Assembly: GCA_030512335.1 (NCBI GenBank)
Contig: JAULSU010000005.1
Coordinates: forward strand, 3,472,001 to 3,536,000
Direction: 5' to 3'
Length of the DNA stretch: 64,000 nt
Source: Immersiella caudata
Taxonomy: Eukaryota; Ascomycota; Sordariomycetes; Sordariales; Lasiosphaeriaceae
The stretch's first letter is position 1. Every line of letters starts with the position of its first letter. Below, piece by piece: positions 9,818 through 21,868 of this stretch. Under the pieces are notes generated by a model. That model was given only the letters and a program-made list of their open reading frames with translations, was not told the origin of the DNA and did not search any database. Position numbers and translations under genes: made by a program.

Positions 9818-12039
9818 TTAAACCGCCAATTGGTTATGATTCCTATAATAACATGGAAGGAACTGCGGCTGTCAGCCAGGTTCGTAGTAGTTAGATGTTG
9901 AGACTTACATTTACGACAATCATCATGGGTATATCGAACGTGTCCCTCTTGATCGTCCACGTGTAGCTGCACTCCAGCTTGCCGTCCCGTTCTAGTTTTG
10001 AGATGCCGTGTTCGCCATCGATCTTGGCCACCCGGTTGCTAAGGATGCTATTTCTCATGTCTTTCTGCGGACTCTCCTCTTGAATATCAGTGCCAGCCGC
10101 GCTCTCCACATTCTCTTTTGTCCGGTACTTAAGTAGGCGACACTTCCTCACGACCTTGCCACGACTGTTGTTAAAGGCGAGCTGTGCATAGTCTTCGTAA
10201 AAGTCGATAACGCTCTCGTCGTCCATGAGCTCGAAGAGGAAGACGGGCCGCGGCTGACCGTCACCCATCTTGCTTTCCATAGCCCTGAGCATGGGTGTTG
10301 TTGACAAGCCGGGCTTCCCGCTCGTTGAGGAGTTGGAGGATCCCGGGGGCAATATGCCCGTGTTGACGTTGAGATTAGGCTCCTTGCCCAAAAGCACATC
10401 CTTCGTCCACCCTGTGAGCGCCGTGAACTCCTTGTTCACGCCCGCAACCTCGCCTGTCCGACGACACGCCAGGGCTGGGCTAGAACATTGGTGCATGAAC
10501 TCCTCGTACTCGAAAAGGGCCCGTTGGAAGCTCTTCTCCATGAAGACGAGATCTTGCCTGTTCAGGGTTTTCGTACATGAGATGAAGGACGGCCGGATCG
10601 TGGCCAGTGACTTGGCAATGCGGAGGACCTTCTCCCTGGAGAACCGGTTTTTGAGCATATTGATCACCCGGTGAAAGCTCTCCACATATGGAAATGGATC
10701 TTTTACCGTCTCGTAGATATAGGATGGGTCGCGATTGCGTTTGCCGAGGATGCCCTGAGGGCCTATCCTCGCCAAAGCCGGTGTCTTGGACTTCGGCCGG
10801 GCTATCGATGTCTGCTGTTGACCGCCTGAGGGAGCTGGCCCCGTATAGTTGTTAGCAACAGTAGGTGACCCTTCAAGCCCTAGTGGGGTGGGTTGCGGGC
10901 TGTTGTTCTCTGTGCTTGGGCTCTGGAGACTTGTGGGGCCGGCAGCGATGGCGTAGGCGTGAGGAAGTCCATGCTGAAGGTTGCCTTGTTGGTACATCCC
11001 GTTCCCGTTGGGGTCCAAGCCGAGGAAGTCAGGTATTACACCATTGTCGTACATTTTGTCGAGCGGGTTGAGGCCGTTGCCGTACATTCCAGGCGGACCG
11101 TAGACGTCCCCACTGCCTTGCTGTGACAAGGAGGGATCTCGAGGCGGGGTTTCCCCAGCACCCATTGACATCTGTCCAAGTATCCCAAACTCCATGGCTC
11201 CGTACTGGCTGCCAAAGTTTATGCCTTCTAAATTGAAGCTGTAGAGGGGGTTCTGGGGGTCGAATATGGCCGGGGGGAACGTCGTCATGGGGCTGGACAC
11301 CTGGGGCACCGGCATACCGCCCATCTGTGGGTTGTGCGTTTGGAACGAGGGCGAAACCGGGGATTGTTGGCTGCCGAACGGCATGTTTTCTGGCAAGCTT
11401 CCTAATGCGCTCTGCGCGGACGAGAAGACGGGGTACTGAGAGGCGTTCGACTGCGAGAAGAAGGTCCCGACGTTGGATGACACCTCGGATCCGGAGTTGG
11501 ATGGATGGCGGTGGCCGTTGGGACGGATGACCGGGGCGTTTGGATCATAGTTCGGGCCAAGTACGGGTCTCAGGGCCTCCGGTGGAGCGTCGTGGAGGTA
11601 CTTAGCTTTTTTCCGGACACCGTCTTGGCAGGCATCGGCCAGTCCACGTTTTATACACCTTTGACATGGCCTCTCATCCCCTGCGAGGAAGTCAGCACAC
11701 GCGAGCTTTTACTCTGCACGTTGGGCGATGATGGTCTGGTGGAGTGCGGTTGGGGCTCGACAGGCGTAGTAAGGAGCCAAACTTACCGCAGGTCAAGTGA
11801 GCTCTCTGGCAGGCGTAGCAAGCCCTTCTCGCCTTCTTCCTCCGGGGCCGCAAAGGATCCTTGGGATCGTACTTCTTCTTGGCCTCGCCGTTGCCGTCGA
11901 GGCCATCGGCGGTGACATTCTGCTCGGTCATCTTCTCGTCTTCGTCTTTGAGATGTCCGTCAGTGTCTTCGTACTCGTTCTCACTGTCAGACATAGCACC
12001 CGAAACGTCTGCCTCAGCGGGGCCTGTGTCGTCCGGCAT
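9818..12039 (-). CDS. ert1: Transcription activator of gluconeogenesis ERT1/AcuK
   Basis: Zn2Cys6 activator that switches on gluconeogenic genes during growth on non-fermentable carbon. Exons: 11787-12039, 9909-11680 and 9818-9862; introns 11681-11786 and 9863-9908. The product is 689 residues. The binuclear cluster (residues 73-102) is CYACQRAHLTCGDERPC with a following CIKRG..C, and it is split by intron 1. It continues into the family-specific VRKKAKYLHDAPPEALRPVL. The second half has the PAS-like block ERT1/AcuK proteins share (EEFMHQCSSPALACRRTGEV, then FTALTGWT). The short last exon restores the conserved ending MMIVVNFLP; without that splice the frame ends after MMIVVNVSLNI. The Q/S/P-rich middle is typical. 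Very secure. Confidence 0.95.
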
Positions 12040-13647
12040 CTTGGCCGAGCTTTATATGCGACCCACGCTTCTTGCGGGCCAGCGGCCTAGGCAGTACGGT
12101 GCAGCAATGCAGGCTCCACACACAAGTGTCCTGCGGCACCACCGTCTACAAGGCAGGCCAAGTCCTCCTCTCGAGATGGGGGTCAGGGGGGCGAGCAGCA
12201 GAAGCCTCCTGCAACAATCCCACGGCAGTGGCACCGCACTAGGAGCGATTGGCGCTGCAAGGCGTTCTGTTGCCGGGGCAAAAGTGCTGGGCTGGTCTGG
12301 CCGGCTGAGGGAGAGGCGGAAGTGCTCCTTGGGAGTGCGCTGTGCCTGTGGCGAACACCCAGCGCGCCTCTAATTTCCAGGAGTAGCGACCTTGACGGGC
12401 AGGGTGCAACGATCGGTACCCACGACCACGGGGGTGCCCACGGGAAGGTCTTAGCGACTCAGGCAAGAAGCCGGAGAGACGAGACGGGGCAGGCAGGTAG
12501 GTACCGTGCCTTGGCACTGGTGTCGATGGGGCCGGACTTGCTCCGGACTCGCTCTTGGCCTGTGGCCTTCCGCAATATGGGATGTTGATCCTCCCAGGGG
12601 CCCAGCGGCAGCCCTAGCTGACGAGGCCTGATACACAGCGACAACGGGGCTGTCTCGTATTCTTCAGCGGGCTCAAGGCACGCCGGCCAATGGGCTCGGA
12701 GCCGGTTCGCAGAGGCGTCTTCTGTGCGACGGTGCGGGCACGCTCAGCCGATCAATAGAAGCTGGCGTCGACGACGAGGGAGCGTCGCAAAGCGCGTAGG
12801 GTCACGCGTGCAGCGGATGAGGCACTTCGTTATCCGGCGGAGGTCTCGCGCCCTGGCGACTGAGGGAGGGTTCAGCGCGACGGTGATAGGAAGGTTGCCA
12901 GCTGCAGCTATCCGTCGCTCGATGCTCGACTTCGCTTGGCGACGCCTCGCAATTCCTGTCCTCTACACACGGTGTGGGTGAGCGTCGGTGGGCGGGCGGG
13001 CAGCGGAAGCGGGACGATCGACGACGCTCGACAGTCGACCACTGCGGCGTTGACGATGGCGTTATTCGGCCCAGCCGTTGGAGCTTCGTCGCCCCAGTTC
13101 CAGTGGTCGGCCCGGACAAGACCACAGTTCGAGCCTCCCCTCTCCCCTCTCTGCTCGCGGGGGTATCGGTCGTCGCCAGCGCGCACGCCGTTTGTCAAGT
13201 CGCAATTCAATTGGGGGTTGGGAACATGTGGGTGTGGGTGTGGCGCTGGTCGGCCGAGGCAAAGGACCTGGATGGATTGGGAGAGGACTCGAAGATCCAG
13301 GCAGGTGGGGGTGAAAAAACAGCGGCTGTCCGTCGATGGTTCTAACTAGCGTCAGGTTCAGGCGCAGCGGGTGAGCAACAACCTAGCAGCACTGTGCGGG
13401 TGTGTATGGCTTCCAAAGTTTGCTTTGCGGCGTCCGTCAAGGTGTGCGGCGGTCCTAAAGAGGTGGATTCCCACGCGATCTCGGATCGAATTGAGGGCTC
13501 TGGAGTCTGCTGCGGGGTTTTTGCCGTTTGGACGGGACTTGAATTCCCAGGATTTTGTGATGCCTATTGCAACAGCGAGGGTTGGCAGAGATCTCGCCCG
13601 TGCGGCTCGCAGTTGGGTGGAGGTACCGGGTACCCCTGGGAGAGCGC
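12040..13647 (-). promoter_or_regulatory. Long ATG-depleted upstream region / probable 5' leader of ERT1/AcuK
   Basis: On the minus strand the 1,185 nt directly upstream of the ERT1 ATG contain no ATG at all. The 1.6 kb to position 13647 contain only one, at 13225-13227. GC content is high, but more than ten ATGs would still be expected. This points to a very long translated-mRNA leader. No intron with clear signals was found in it. Confidence 0.5.
13207..13227 (-). promoter_or_regulatory. Six-codon uORF (MFPTPN-stop) upstream of ERT1/AcuK
   Basis: The only ATG in 1.6 kb upstream of ERT1 on its coding strand opens a frame of six sense codons followed by TGA. If this region is transcribed, it would be a lone upstream ORF in the leader. 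That such an element acts on translation is inference. Confidence 0.3.
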
Positions 13648-15407
13648 CATGCCACCAGTCCAACAGGGAAGGCGCAGGTACCATTGACCCACACTTAGCC
13701 GTGACTTCCTCAAGCACAACCTCACCTCAACTCAAACCTGACCTTACCTCAACGGCGACGAGACATACTTGTTCTCCACGCTTTGACAACGCCAAATCCA
13801 GGACCAAGAACGCCAGCAACCATGACTGACATCTCAATGCGTCAATAGTTCCTTGACCGACGCTTGGGGCGTCACTCCGCCAGCTGGAGCTCCTGACCTG
13901 CCTGCGCTTCTAGTTGTTGCTTCTTCTCTCCTATGCGCGCGCAATGCAGGAACACGGCGACGATGCCCCCAGCCCCTTTCTTCAGAATCTGCAACTAGTT
14001 GTTCGGAGTCAACCTCTGGCCTCACCTCAACCTCAAGTCTCCGAGACAAAGATGACACCGAGACAGGGGCCGCCTTACGGCCCCGCGAATGCACTCTTGT
14101 CACTTGCGAGGCGGCTCCCGCGCGCCGGAGGGGCGAAAGGACACCTTGGCTGCTGTTTTTTTCTTAATATCCACACTGTCATTCCCTTCTGTCTGGACAC
14201 AACTCGCTCGAGCGCGGTTGCTGATTCGTTCTGCCGCTCTTTACATCGCTGGTCAGTGCAGGAGCTTGATGCATCGTCCAGCGTACCGACTAATTCTTGG
14301 AATGCTGCACATTGGGGCCCGTCCAACAGCGGACGCAGTATCCATATGCCGCTGCCTGTGCACAACCTACACAGTACGCAGAACACTGCCCGCACCACCC
14401 TGCCCACCCAGCTCACACGGCAGCGCAATAGTTGCGGGAGGGGGCATGGCACATACCATACCCCAGCTTATGTCGCCCAATATCATCTGTCAGTGGCCAG
14501 AAGCACGACGCAGGTCGATGTGTGTCAACCGCGTTAATCCCCGACCACGGACCACACCGCCGACCCCGAGGGTCAACAAGCAACGTTCACCTCTCGAGGA
14601 AGACAGAGAACTCAAGAAACGCGGGCCTCGAGACTTTCCCCGCCCTTTGGCTTCCCTTGGCTTCCTATGGTTTGCTAGGTCTCGTTTTAGCATGGTGCAC
14701 CGGATTAAAATGTCCGGCATATCACGCATCACAAACTGTCAGGCCAGCCCCCGATATCCATCGACGTCTTTCAAGTCCCTCACGAGGGTCACTACCCGGC
14801 TCACCGTCTCAAGGGGAAACGCTAGTTGGGCACCAATGCGACCAGGATCTGCAGCCTCCATTCTTCACCGCATCTCATCGTATCTCAGGGCCACCTCGAG
14901 TCCAGCGGCTTGACAACCACGACCGCCATGCTAGTGGCACCGCGGCTTCTCCACTCTCATTCCTTCTTCTTCCCCCTTGAGATGCACAACATCGATCCTT
15001 CCCGCCTTCAACAGGCAGCCGGTGGTTGTGAGGGCATCCGAGAGATGGCCCTGGCCGTCGGCGTGCCGAGTTCTCCCCGGACCCCAGGTGTTTGATTTTA
15101 ACAAGCATTGCGGTGCCGCGAGATTCTGAGATACAGATCGGCTCTGCTCGTTGTCATGCAAGCGGCCAATGGCAATTCACCCCGGCCTCCAACGCATCTT
15201 CCGCTGGCCCGTCACAGTTCCGCGGCGTAGCCAGGCTCATACTCGGCGTCGTGGACCCTGCTCACCGTACCACGCGCCCAGGGTGCAAGATCGTGGTGCC
15301 CTGTCCTGCAGAAGGCCACTGTCTATTTTCCCTTCACTCCACCTGTCTCAGACAGAACGGAAGCTCCCTCGTCTCCACTTGACAATCCCCCACACTAGCT
15401 GTCATTA
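13648..15407. other. Intergenic, no gene recognised
   Basis: About 1.8 kb between the ERT1 upstream region and the 3' end of the MFS gene. Several open frames of 100-275 codons exist on both strands. They overlap one another, show no domain, and have the Ser/Arg/Pro-rich look of chance frames in GC-rich DNA. Confidence 0.4.
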
Positions 15408-17875
15408 TTATGACGTCGCAAATTTACTCCTAGCCCGTATCCTCTTCCCGTAGCGGAAGAAAATATATGGAAATGGGAGCATGGCAAGTGTCAGGAACGC
15501 TAGGACACCCGTGGCCCATTGGAATCCTAATCCTTCATACATCTGAATCCCAAAGAGCGGGAAGGCGGCTGCGGAGGACCCACGTGTCAGATTTAGCAAC
15601 AGGCGGAGGAGACAGTGTCACACGGAGAGGATCAGGCTGGGTGACGAAGGATGTTCGTGCCACCGAGACATCGAATTACGTACCTGCAAATGAGCATCGC
15701 ACAAGGGCGTTCCCGGCTAAGGTCGAGGCTGCGTATCGCGGGTATGCGTCGACCTAGCAAGGTCAGTCAGCACAACAGCTCGCATCTTGTCCAATCCAAC
15801 ACGTCCCGGGTCAGCTCTGCGGGCTGCCAGCTCCAACTCTGCGCCCGCCCTCTTGGGCTAGACCCTCACCCGGACCCTGGTGGCGAGGGGCACGGTCTCA
15901 CACTTACAAGAAATGTAAAAATTCCTGTGAAAGCCAACATGGTCCTGCAGACGACGTACGGTTAGCCGCATAACCCTTACAGAGCCGGATATGCGAGGTT
16001 GCAAAACGCTACTCTGCAAGGCGAACGAGACAAGGGAAAGCACCGCAACCCATAGCCTCAAAGCAACACAAAGGGAAAACCACCAGAGCCCTGTATCTTG
16101 CGCAAGGCGGCAGCAAGACCATCGTACTGCCAAGGCGGCCCCCCTGCTGCAGGCTGTTGTGGATAAGGTGAATCCCCAACCCCTTGCCCCTACACTTCTC
16201 CCCGGGCCAGCACCCATCGGGCAGCAAGCTGGTCCTCAATGGGCACACGTGTTGCCACGCAACAGTTCCCCTGAGTTGGCGACAACTAACACCCTTTCCA
16301 AACATAGCAACAAGCGAACATAGGGATAAGATAAACGAAACTTGCCACTCACCCCATGCCAAAAACAAATGACCCAATGATGGGCACAATCCAATGAATC
16401 CACGGGTAGGTCGTGAATCCAAACCAAAACAGACCCCCCGTAATCAACGGCGCGGCTACCACGACCATCGGTAGCTGGTCCTCGGGCTCCCCTTCAGGCT
16501 CTCCGCTCCCGCTCCCGCTCCCGCTCTTCCTCCCCCTCCTCTCAGCCAGCGTGTTTCTATACCTGTTCCAAAAAGGCATCGTCATAATGGCCAGCGGCAT
16601 CGCAAGAAGGAGGCCCATAAACGTCAAGCCAACCTGCCAGAGGTTGAAGCCGTAGTTGGTTGAGAATACCAGAGGGAAGGCGCCGAAGAATAGGTAGAGG
16701 AGACCGAGTAGGATGGCCGAGTAGACGTCCAGGATGAGAGCCATGGGTTCGAAGAGGAGGATTTGGAAGGGGCGGAGGAGGGAGTGAGAGACTACCGAGA
16801 GGACGGAGCGGGTCATTTTTTCGGTGGGGGCGTAAAAGTTGGGGTTTCCAGTTGTGCGGCGGAGGTTTTGGGCTTTGCGGGTTAGGAGGACGGGGTCTGG
16901 GTGTGTTAGTATCTCTCTGTAAGAAAGAGGTGTTTTGGGAGAAAGGTAAGGGGGTAAACAAGGAGGATACAGGTACGTACGATACGTCTCCGGCACAAAG
17001 AACCACAGACTGACAATCAACACAGCGCTTTCAATCAAGACAATGTAATGCGTCCATCTCCACGACAAGAACGAATTCGTCACACCCCCTATCAAAGGCC
17101 CCGTGCTCGGTCCAATAAACGGTGCCAGAGTAAAAATAGCCATTGGCAGCTGCATCTCCTCCCTCGAAAACATATCTCCCACCGTCCCCCCTGATACGCT
17201 CAGGAACGCACTACCCGCAAGACCTTGAAAGAAGCGCGCGATGACCATAGTCTGGATGTTTTGTGCGAGAGCAGAGGGGATGAGAAAGATCATGAAGAAC
17301 AGGAAGGAAGCGAGATAGATGGGTCTGCGGCCGTAGAACTCGGCGAGGGGGGACCAGAATGGTCCGAGGGCGATGCCGAGGACAAAGGTGGAGAGACCGA
17401 TGGTAGCCACGAGGCGCGAGGAGTGGAATTCGGGGGCCATTTGGCCGTAGGTTGCTGTGTAAGTTGCTGAGGCGTTGGTTACGATGAAGGAACCGAAGGA
17501 GGTGATGGTGATGATGATCCATTTTTTGGTGAGGGTCATGTTTCGTGGGTTAAGGCGGTCGGAGGGGTCCCAGGTTACTTCGAAGGGGTCCTTTTCATCA
17601 TCACTTTGGGGTTCGGGGAAGCTAGTGTCGGGGTCGACGGGCTCGTCACAGCCGTAGCCGTTGTTGGAGATGCTTCTTTGGAGGGATGCGGCTTTGCTTC
17701 GGGCTGTGTCTCTACTTGGGCGGCGGGTTGAGGCGGCGCGGATAGGTTCGAAGGCGGGGAGTGAGGATGGTGAGCTGCTGCTGCTGCTGAGTGAGGGAGG
17801 TTTACCTTCGAGGTGAGCCGCTGAGGACGCTGGAAGGCCCAGCTCGGGGTCTGTATATTTTCCTTTCTCTTCCAT
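15408..17875 (-). CDS. MFS transporter, DHA1 (polyamine/drug:H+ antiporter-like) family
   Basis: Plasma-membrane proton-coupled exporter by family. Five exons: 16981-17875, 16353-16896, 15908-15944, 15684-15753 and 15408-15568, giving 568 residues; all phases agree. The cytosolic N-terminus has the family signature WDPSDRLNPRNMTLTKKW. Motif A is GPFWSPLAEFYGRRPIYL at about residues 170-190. FVPETYHPVLLTRKAQ follows once intron 16897-16980 (TACTAAC branch) is removed. Two tiny exons (37 and 70 bp) encode GTMLAFTGIFTFL and VDAYPRYAASTLAGNALVR, conserved in this family, before the last exon with AAFPLFGIQMYEGLGFQWA and the terminal YGKRIRARSKF. The intron at 15945-16352 (408 nt) is unusually long for this window. 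The substrate cannot be told from sequence. Confidence 0.93.
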
Positions 17876-18260
17876 TTTGTTTGGTGATGGTGCTCTCTAT
17901 GAGTGAAAGGTCATCTCAAGTGAGGTCGATGACTCCAAGAAGCCCTTGTTATAGTTTTCAGGCACAGTTTTACTCATGATGTTATGGAATGTGGGGGGAT
18001 GGAGCATATAAAGCTGTTCAGTCTCGATGCTGCTACGGCGATACGGGAATGGAGGATACACTCCGCTGCGCTAGCTCGGCATCGCCGCTTCGTTTGGAAT
18101 TGACTGACGGCAGGTAGCGTCCGAGTGGATACGCTCATATTCCCGTCGAGTGGAATTGAGTTGATCCTTCGCGACAATAACACCCCGAATGATGGGATAC
18201 CCCGGAGTCGAGTCACCCCCAAAATGGGGGCTATGGGCGATCCGGTACATGTAAAAAGGT

Positions 18261-18268
18261 TGACGTCA
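18261..18268. promoter_or_regulatory. TGACGTCA palindrome (CRE/ATF-type bZIP site)
   Basis: A perfect 8-bp CRE palindrome about 386 bp upstream of the MFS transporter start. ATF/CREB-family bZIP factors (Atf1/AtfA type) bind this sequence in fungi. A single site can occur by chance, so function is only suggested. Confidence 0.4.
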
Positions 18269-18831
18269 AAACGTCCATTATGTCACCAATGTGAGATTCA
18301 TCAGCAACCCGCGGGGAAACTTGCCACCTGGGATGTGACAAAGATTCGGCAACCGCAGCTCCGAGTTTTATCGCAGATTGAGGGCTAGCCAATTGATGTC
18401 GAGCGGAGTTTACGGAATGGAAGCAGAAGCAGCTGCGTTGCGTCTGCATAGCGCAGTGTGGTGTGCATGAAGAAAAACGCGAGCGCGCGTGGTTGTGGTT
18501 CTTGGTCACATGGAGTTGGTTGACTAAGAATGGAGATGGTAACGACGGAGGGGCTCGGAAGACGTATCCGGGTGTGGGACCCAACGTTTATTGCCGATGC
18601 CCGGCAGCCGGCTTCGGTGTTGGTGCAGGCAGTCAAGATCTCCACCGAGCCGAACTGGTGCGTGTTGGGAACATATCAACGAAGAATCGAGAAGCGCGGT
18701 TGACAAACACAGTTTTAAAACTAACCAAATCCTCAGTCTTTTCCAACATCTCCCCGTCCACAGGTTCAGGGGTTGCCGCCCAAGGCTAGGTTTTTTTTTG
18801 TGTACCCGTCCCTCCTTCCTTTCGCAACTCT

Positions 18832-20466
18832 TCACTTTCTCCGACTCTTGAAGGACACAACAGAGCTGTTCAGCGAGGAGAGGGAACTTCGCGAATCCGT
18901 TTTCTTAACATCGCGAGACGAGGCGCGGCGCTTCCAAAGCTTGATCTTGGCGATTTTGCTTGGAATGAAACGTCCCAACCCAAACCTGCCTTTCTTTTCT
19001 TCCTCGTCACGAGTGGCTGAAGTGCTCAAGCTGTTGACGCTTTCTGTGTCACTGGATTGGGCTCTGAGTTGATCCAGTGACTCAGATGTCCTAGGCGATT
19101 GCCTCGCAAGAGGGGGACCGTAGCGATGAGGGCCGAATCCCCCAGGAGGAGGTCTGCCCATTCGCCGAGGTGGGAAGCCCATAGGCGGACGGGGCATACC
19201 GGGGCCTCCCATAAAAGGCATCGGCCGCTGCGGCATTCTCTCCATAGGCCACATGTGCATGGTGATAGCCCAGTCGGGCTGAACCAGTTTCTCCCACACC
19301 GCCGGTAAGATAATTTCGCCATCTGGCCCGATCAAGTCATAGTGGCCCTCTTGGACCTGCGGGCCGACGACTTCAACGTGCATAAATGCCTGCTTGATCA
19401 GTTCCTCCATGCCCTATAATCCCCGTCAGCTTCGTTTGATGTCATGCTGGAGCCTCCAGAGCAAGGCTGAGCAGTGACTTACAGCCCATGTCTGAACAAG
19501 GTGGAAAGGGAACGTGAACTTCCGGCCAATGGCGTCTTTAAACTTGATCAGAGCCTTTAATTTCTTCTTCAATTCTTGCTCGGCATGGGCCATGGCCTCT
19601 TTGAGGGCACGCTCTCTGAATTCCACCTCGGCTTTCTTCCTTTCCTCCTCTGCAGCAATGGCGCGCTCGTCAGCTTGTCTCTGCATCTCCAGTTTTGCGC
19701 GTGCCTCGTCCATGGCCTGAACTTCAATGGCTTTCTTCCACTCCTGCGTTGCTGCAGCTTGCTCGGCCTCCCATTTTCCTCTTGCAGCATCGAGCCGTTC
19801 CTGGACTTCCCTCTCCACTTTTTCACGCTCGCTCTTGCCGAGCTTGTGAGCGCTCCTTCCAGTTTTTGTCCCGTCTGGCAGAGCATCAGCTGATTCGAAC
19901 TGCCCCTTCGAGGGCTCGCACTCCTCATTGTCGGAATCTTGGAACTTCGAAACTGACGTTGGGAGCGCATGAGTACTAATCAGCGTCAATGACGATTCAT
20001 CCATCTTCACAACCATCGATCGCCGCAAGGCAAAACATACTGCTTCGCTGCTGCGAACAGCGTATTCACCGACACCAGCCGACAGTGCAGCGAGTCGCGC
20101 AGACTCCTCAGCTCTTCCTTCTTGTATAGCGCCCATCCCACCTTACACCAGCTCCCACTAACACCACCGAGATTGTTACCTGAAGCCTCAAGCTGGCGGC
20201 GGTACTCCTTGGTCTGTTCGAGAAATTTTGCAATAATCTCCATGGACGAAAGCACAATATACTACGCAGAGTTCACCGTCGCCTTGGGCAAGGTTCCGCT
20301 TCGTATGATTTGGCTGACATAAATGAAGGCCTGTTGGATACCGCATAGCTCAGTCATGGCTTCGCGGTACTCTTCGCTGGAACCTCGCGTCTCCGCCATG
20401 ATGCGGATCAAGCGGTGCGCCAAGTTGGCCCGCGATGAAGTCGCCGATGGCGTAGCCGAAGGACAT
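18832..20466 (-). pseudogene. Coiled-coil protein with fungal ubiquitin-like domain; first exon frame-disrupted
   Basis: Exons 19483-19975 and 18832-19413 (intron 19414-19482) are intact. They encode a long charged coiled coil (EREKVEREVQERLDAARGKW onward) and then a ubiquitin-like fold seen in many fungal proteins: FKDAIGRKFTFPFHLVQTW, then MEELIKQAFMHVEV and ILPAVWEKLVQPDWAITMHM. A Pro/Gly/Arg-rich and Ser-rich tail follows. Intron 19976-20040 links this to exon 1 (20041-20466). That exon begins MSFGYAIGDFIAG and must change frame near 20428-20434 to continue ANLAHRLIRIMAETRGSSEE. It then meets an in-frame TAG at 20262-20264 between VNSA and YIVLSSMEIIAKFLEQ. Conserved sequence runs across both breaks, so this is either a decayed gene or sequencing error. 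The function of the family is unknown. Confidence 0.65.
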
Positions 20467-21868
20467 TGTGCGCCTCTTTCAGTCGCGATATATCAATGGC
20501 AAGAAGAGTAACAATGCAATAACAATAACATTTCTGTCAGGGAAATAAGGGAGAAAAGACTAAGAACATTGATCTTGGGGGCCCATGGCTGCCTTGGACT
20601 TTAGTCCCTGCTCCGCTGTCGACAGACCGTCTTCAATGCACGCAAAGAATCAAAGCCTCCGGGTACGCCTTGCTACCCCTCGCTGCTCAGCCACCACCCG
20701 CAAACGAAAACTTGACCCCCATGCTCTCCGACTGGATAATGCGAAGTTATGATGTGGCTATTGGCGAGAACTCACCTGCAGCTACATGTGAGCTCTGAGT
20801 GGCTAGGAGCTGCTAAGCACTGTGGTCGACTGCTGGGTAGGAATGCAGAGAGCCTGAGCCGCATTGGGCTCCCCAGGACCATTGAGACGCCGAGAAAGCA
20901 TCAAGATGTCACTGAATAGCATTCGCGGCAGTATCTAAGGTAGTGTCTTCTGAGGTGACGGGCTCTGTTCCATGTGAAGCTTGCGCTTTAATGCTTACAG
21001 AATCCGACCTTTCACCCCGCGGAAGCACACAAGAATCGGATGTTAGGGCAGCGACTCTCATATGAGAGGGCTAGTCGCCACGCTATCCAACCCGCTGAAT
21101 ATTATGCAACTATTCATTTTAATATCAGAACTATTTTTCGCTGTTATTTTCCTGATCCTCACAGCTGGTTGACATTAAGACTCTCCCGCCTCGAAGACGC
21201 GCTTGCAGTCGACTTGACTCCGATTTAACCTCCAACTAACCCTTGACTGATGCAGGTACTGGCCGAGGTTCAGAGTGTGACGACGATTGTCAAGGGGTCC
21301 AACTACCTTGGCATGGTAGATGCTTGCTATGATCGGGGTTCCTGTCCGGGCAGACTTTGGACCCCTGAACTTCCATTGACCTGCTCAAGGGATGTAATGG
21401 AAACTTCATCGCGCGTGTGTGCGCCCATCCATTTCTCAGACTCAGCTGTTGGAGTTCAAGAGAAAATGCTGTCAGTCACGTCTTCAAATACTTACAAATG
21501 TACTATCGGGAATATTCCCGGTCTTGATCGCTGTTTGTTCATCTATCTACAGTCCTGCCTGTCTGGTGACACGACAGAACTCTCATCCGCATTACATCGT
21601 TCCATCATATGCAACTGACCTCAACCTATGTACCGTGTATATACCATGCCCCGGACGTAAATCCTCAATGCGTGTCTCTATATATGATAGTACGCCTCAT
21701 ATGTCTCCCCAGGCCTATGAATGCAAATGCGCGCCCACGTCTATGTACCGTACCCATTCATGCATGAAAGGTGCCGCCATTTCGTCACATCTTGATCATG
21801 TGCCATCCCATCTCACAGTAACCAACCCAAGAGAACTCGGAACAATCCCTGCCGTGCAAAACCTTATA
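20467..21868. other. Intergenic, no gene recognised
   Basis: About 1.4 kb between the start of the ubiquitin-like gene and the 3' end of the exo-glucanase gene. It is AT-richer around 21040-21170 and 21480-21700. Only short frames without domains are present. Confidence 0.4.

Noticed and set aside
13914..14913. Overlapping frames of 207 and 274 codons between ERT1 and the MFS gene
   Set aside because: Mutually overlapping, Ser/Arg/Pro-rich, no motif or splice logic.
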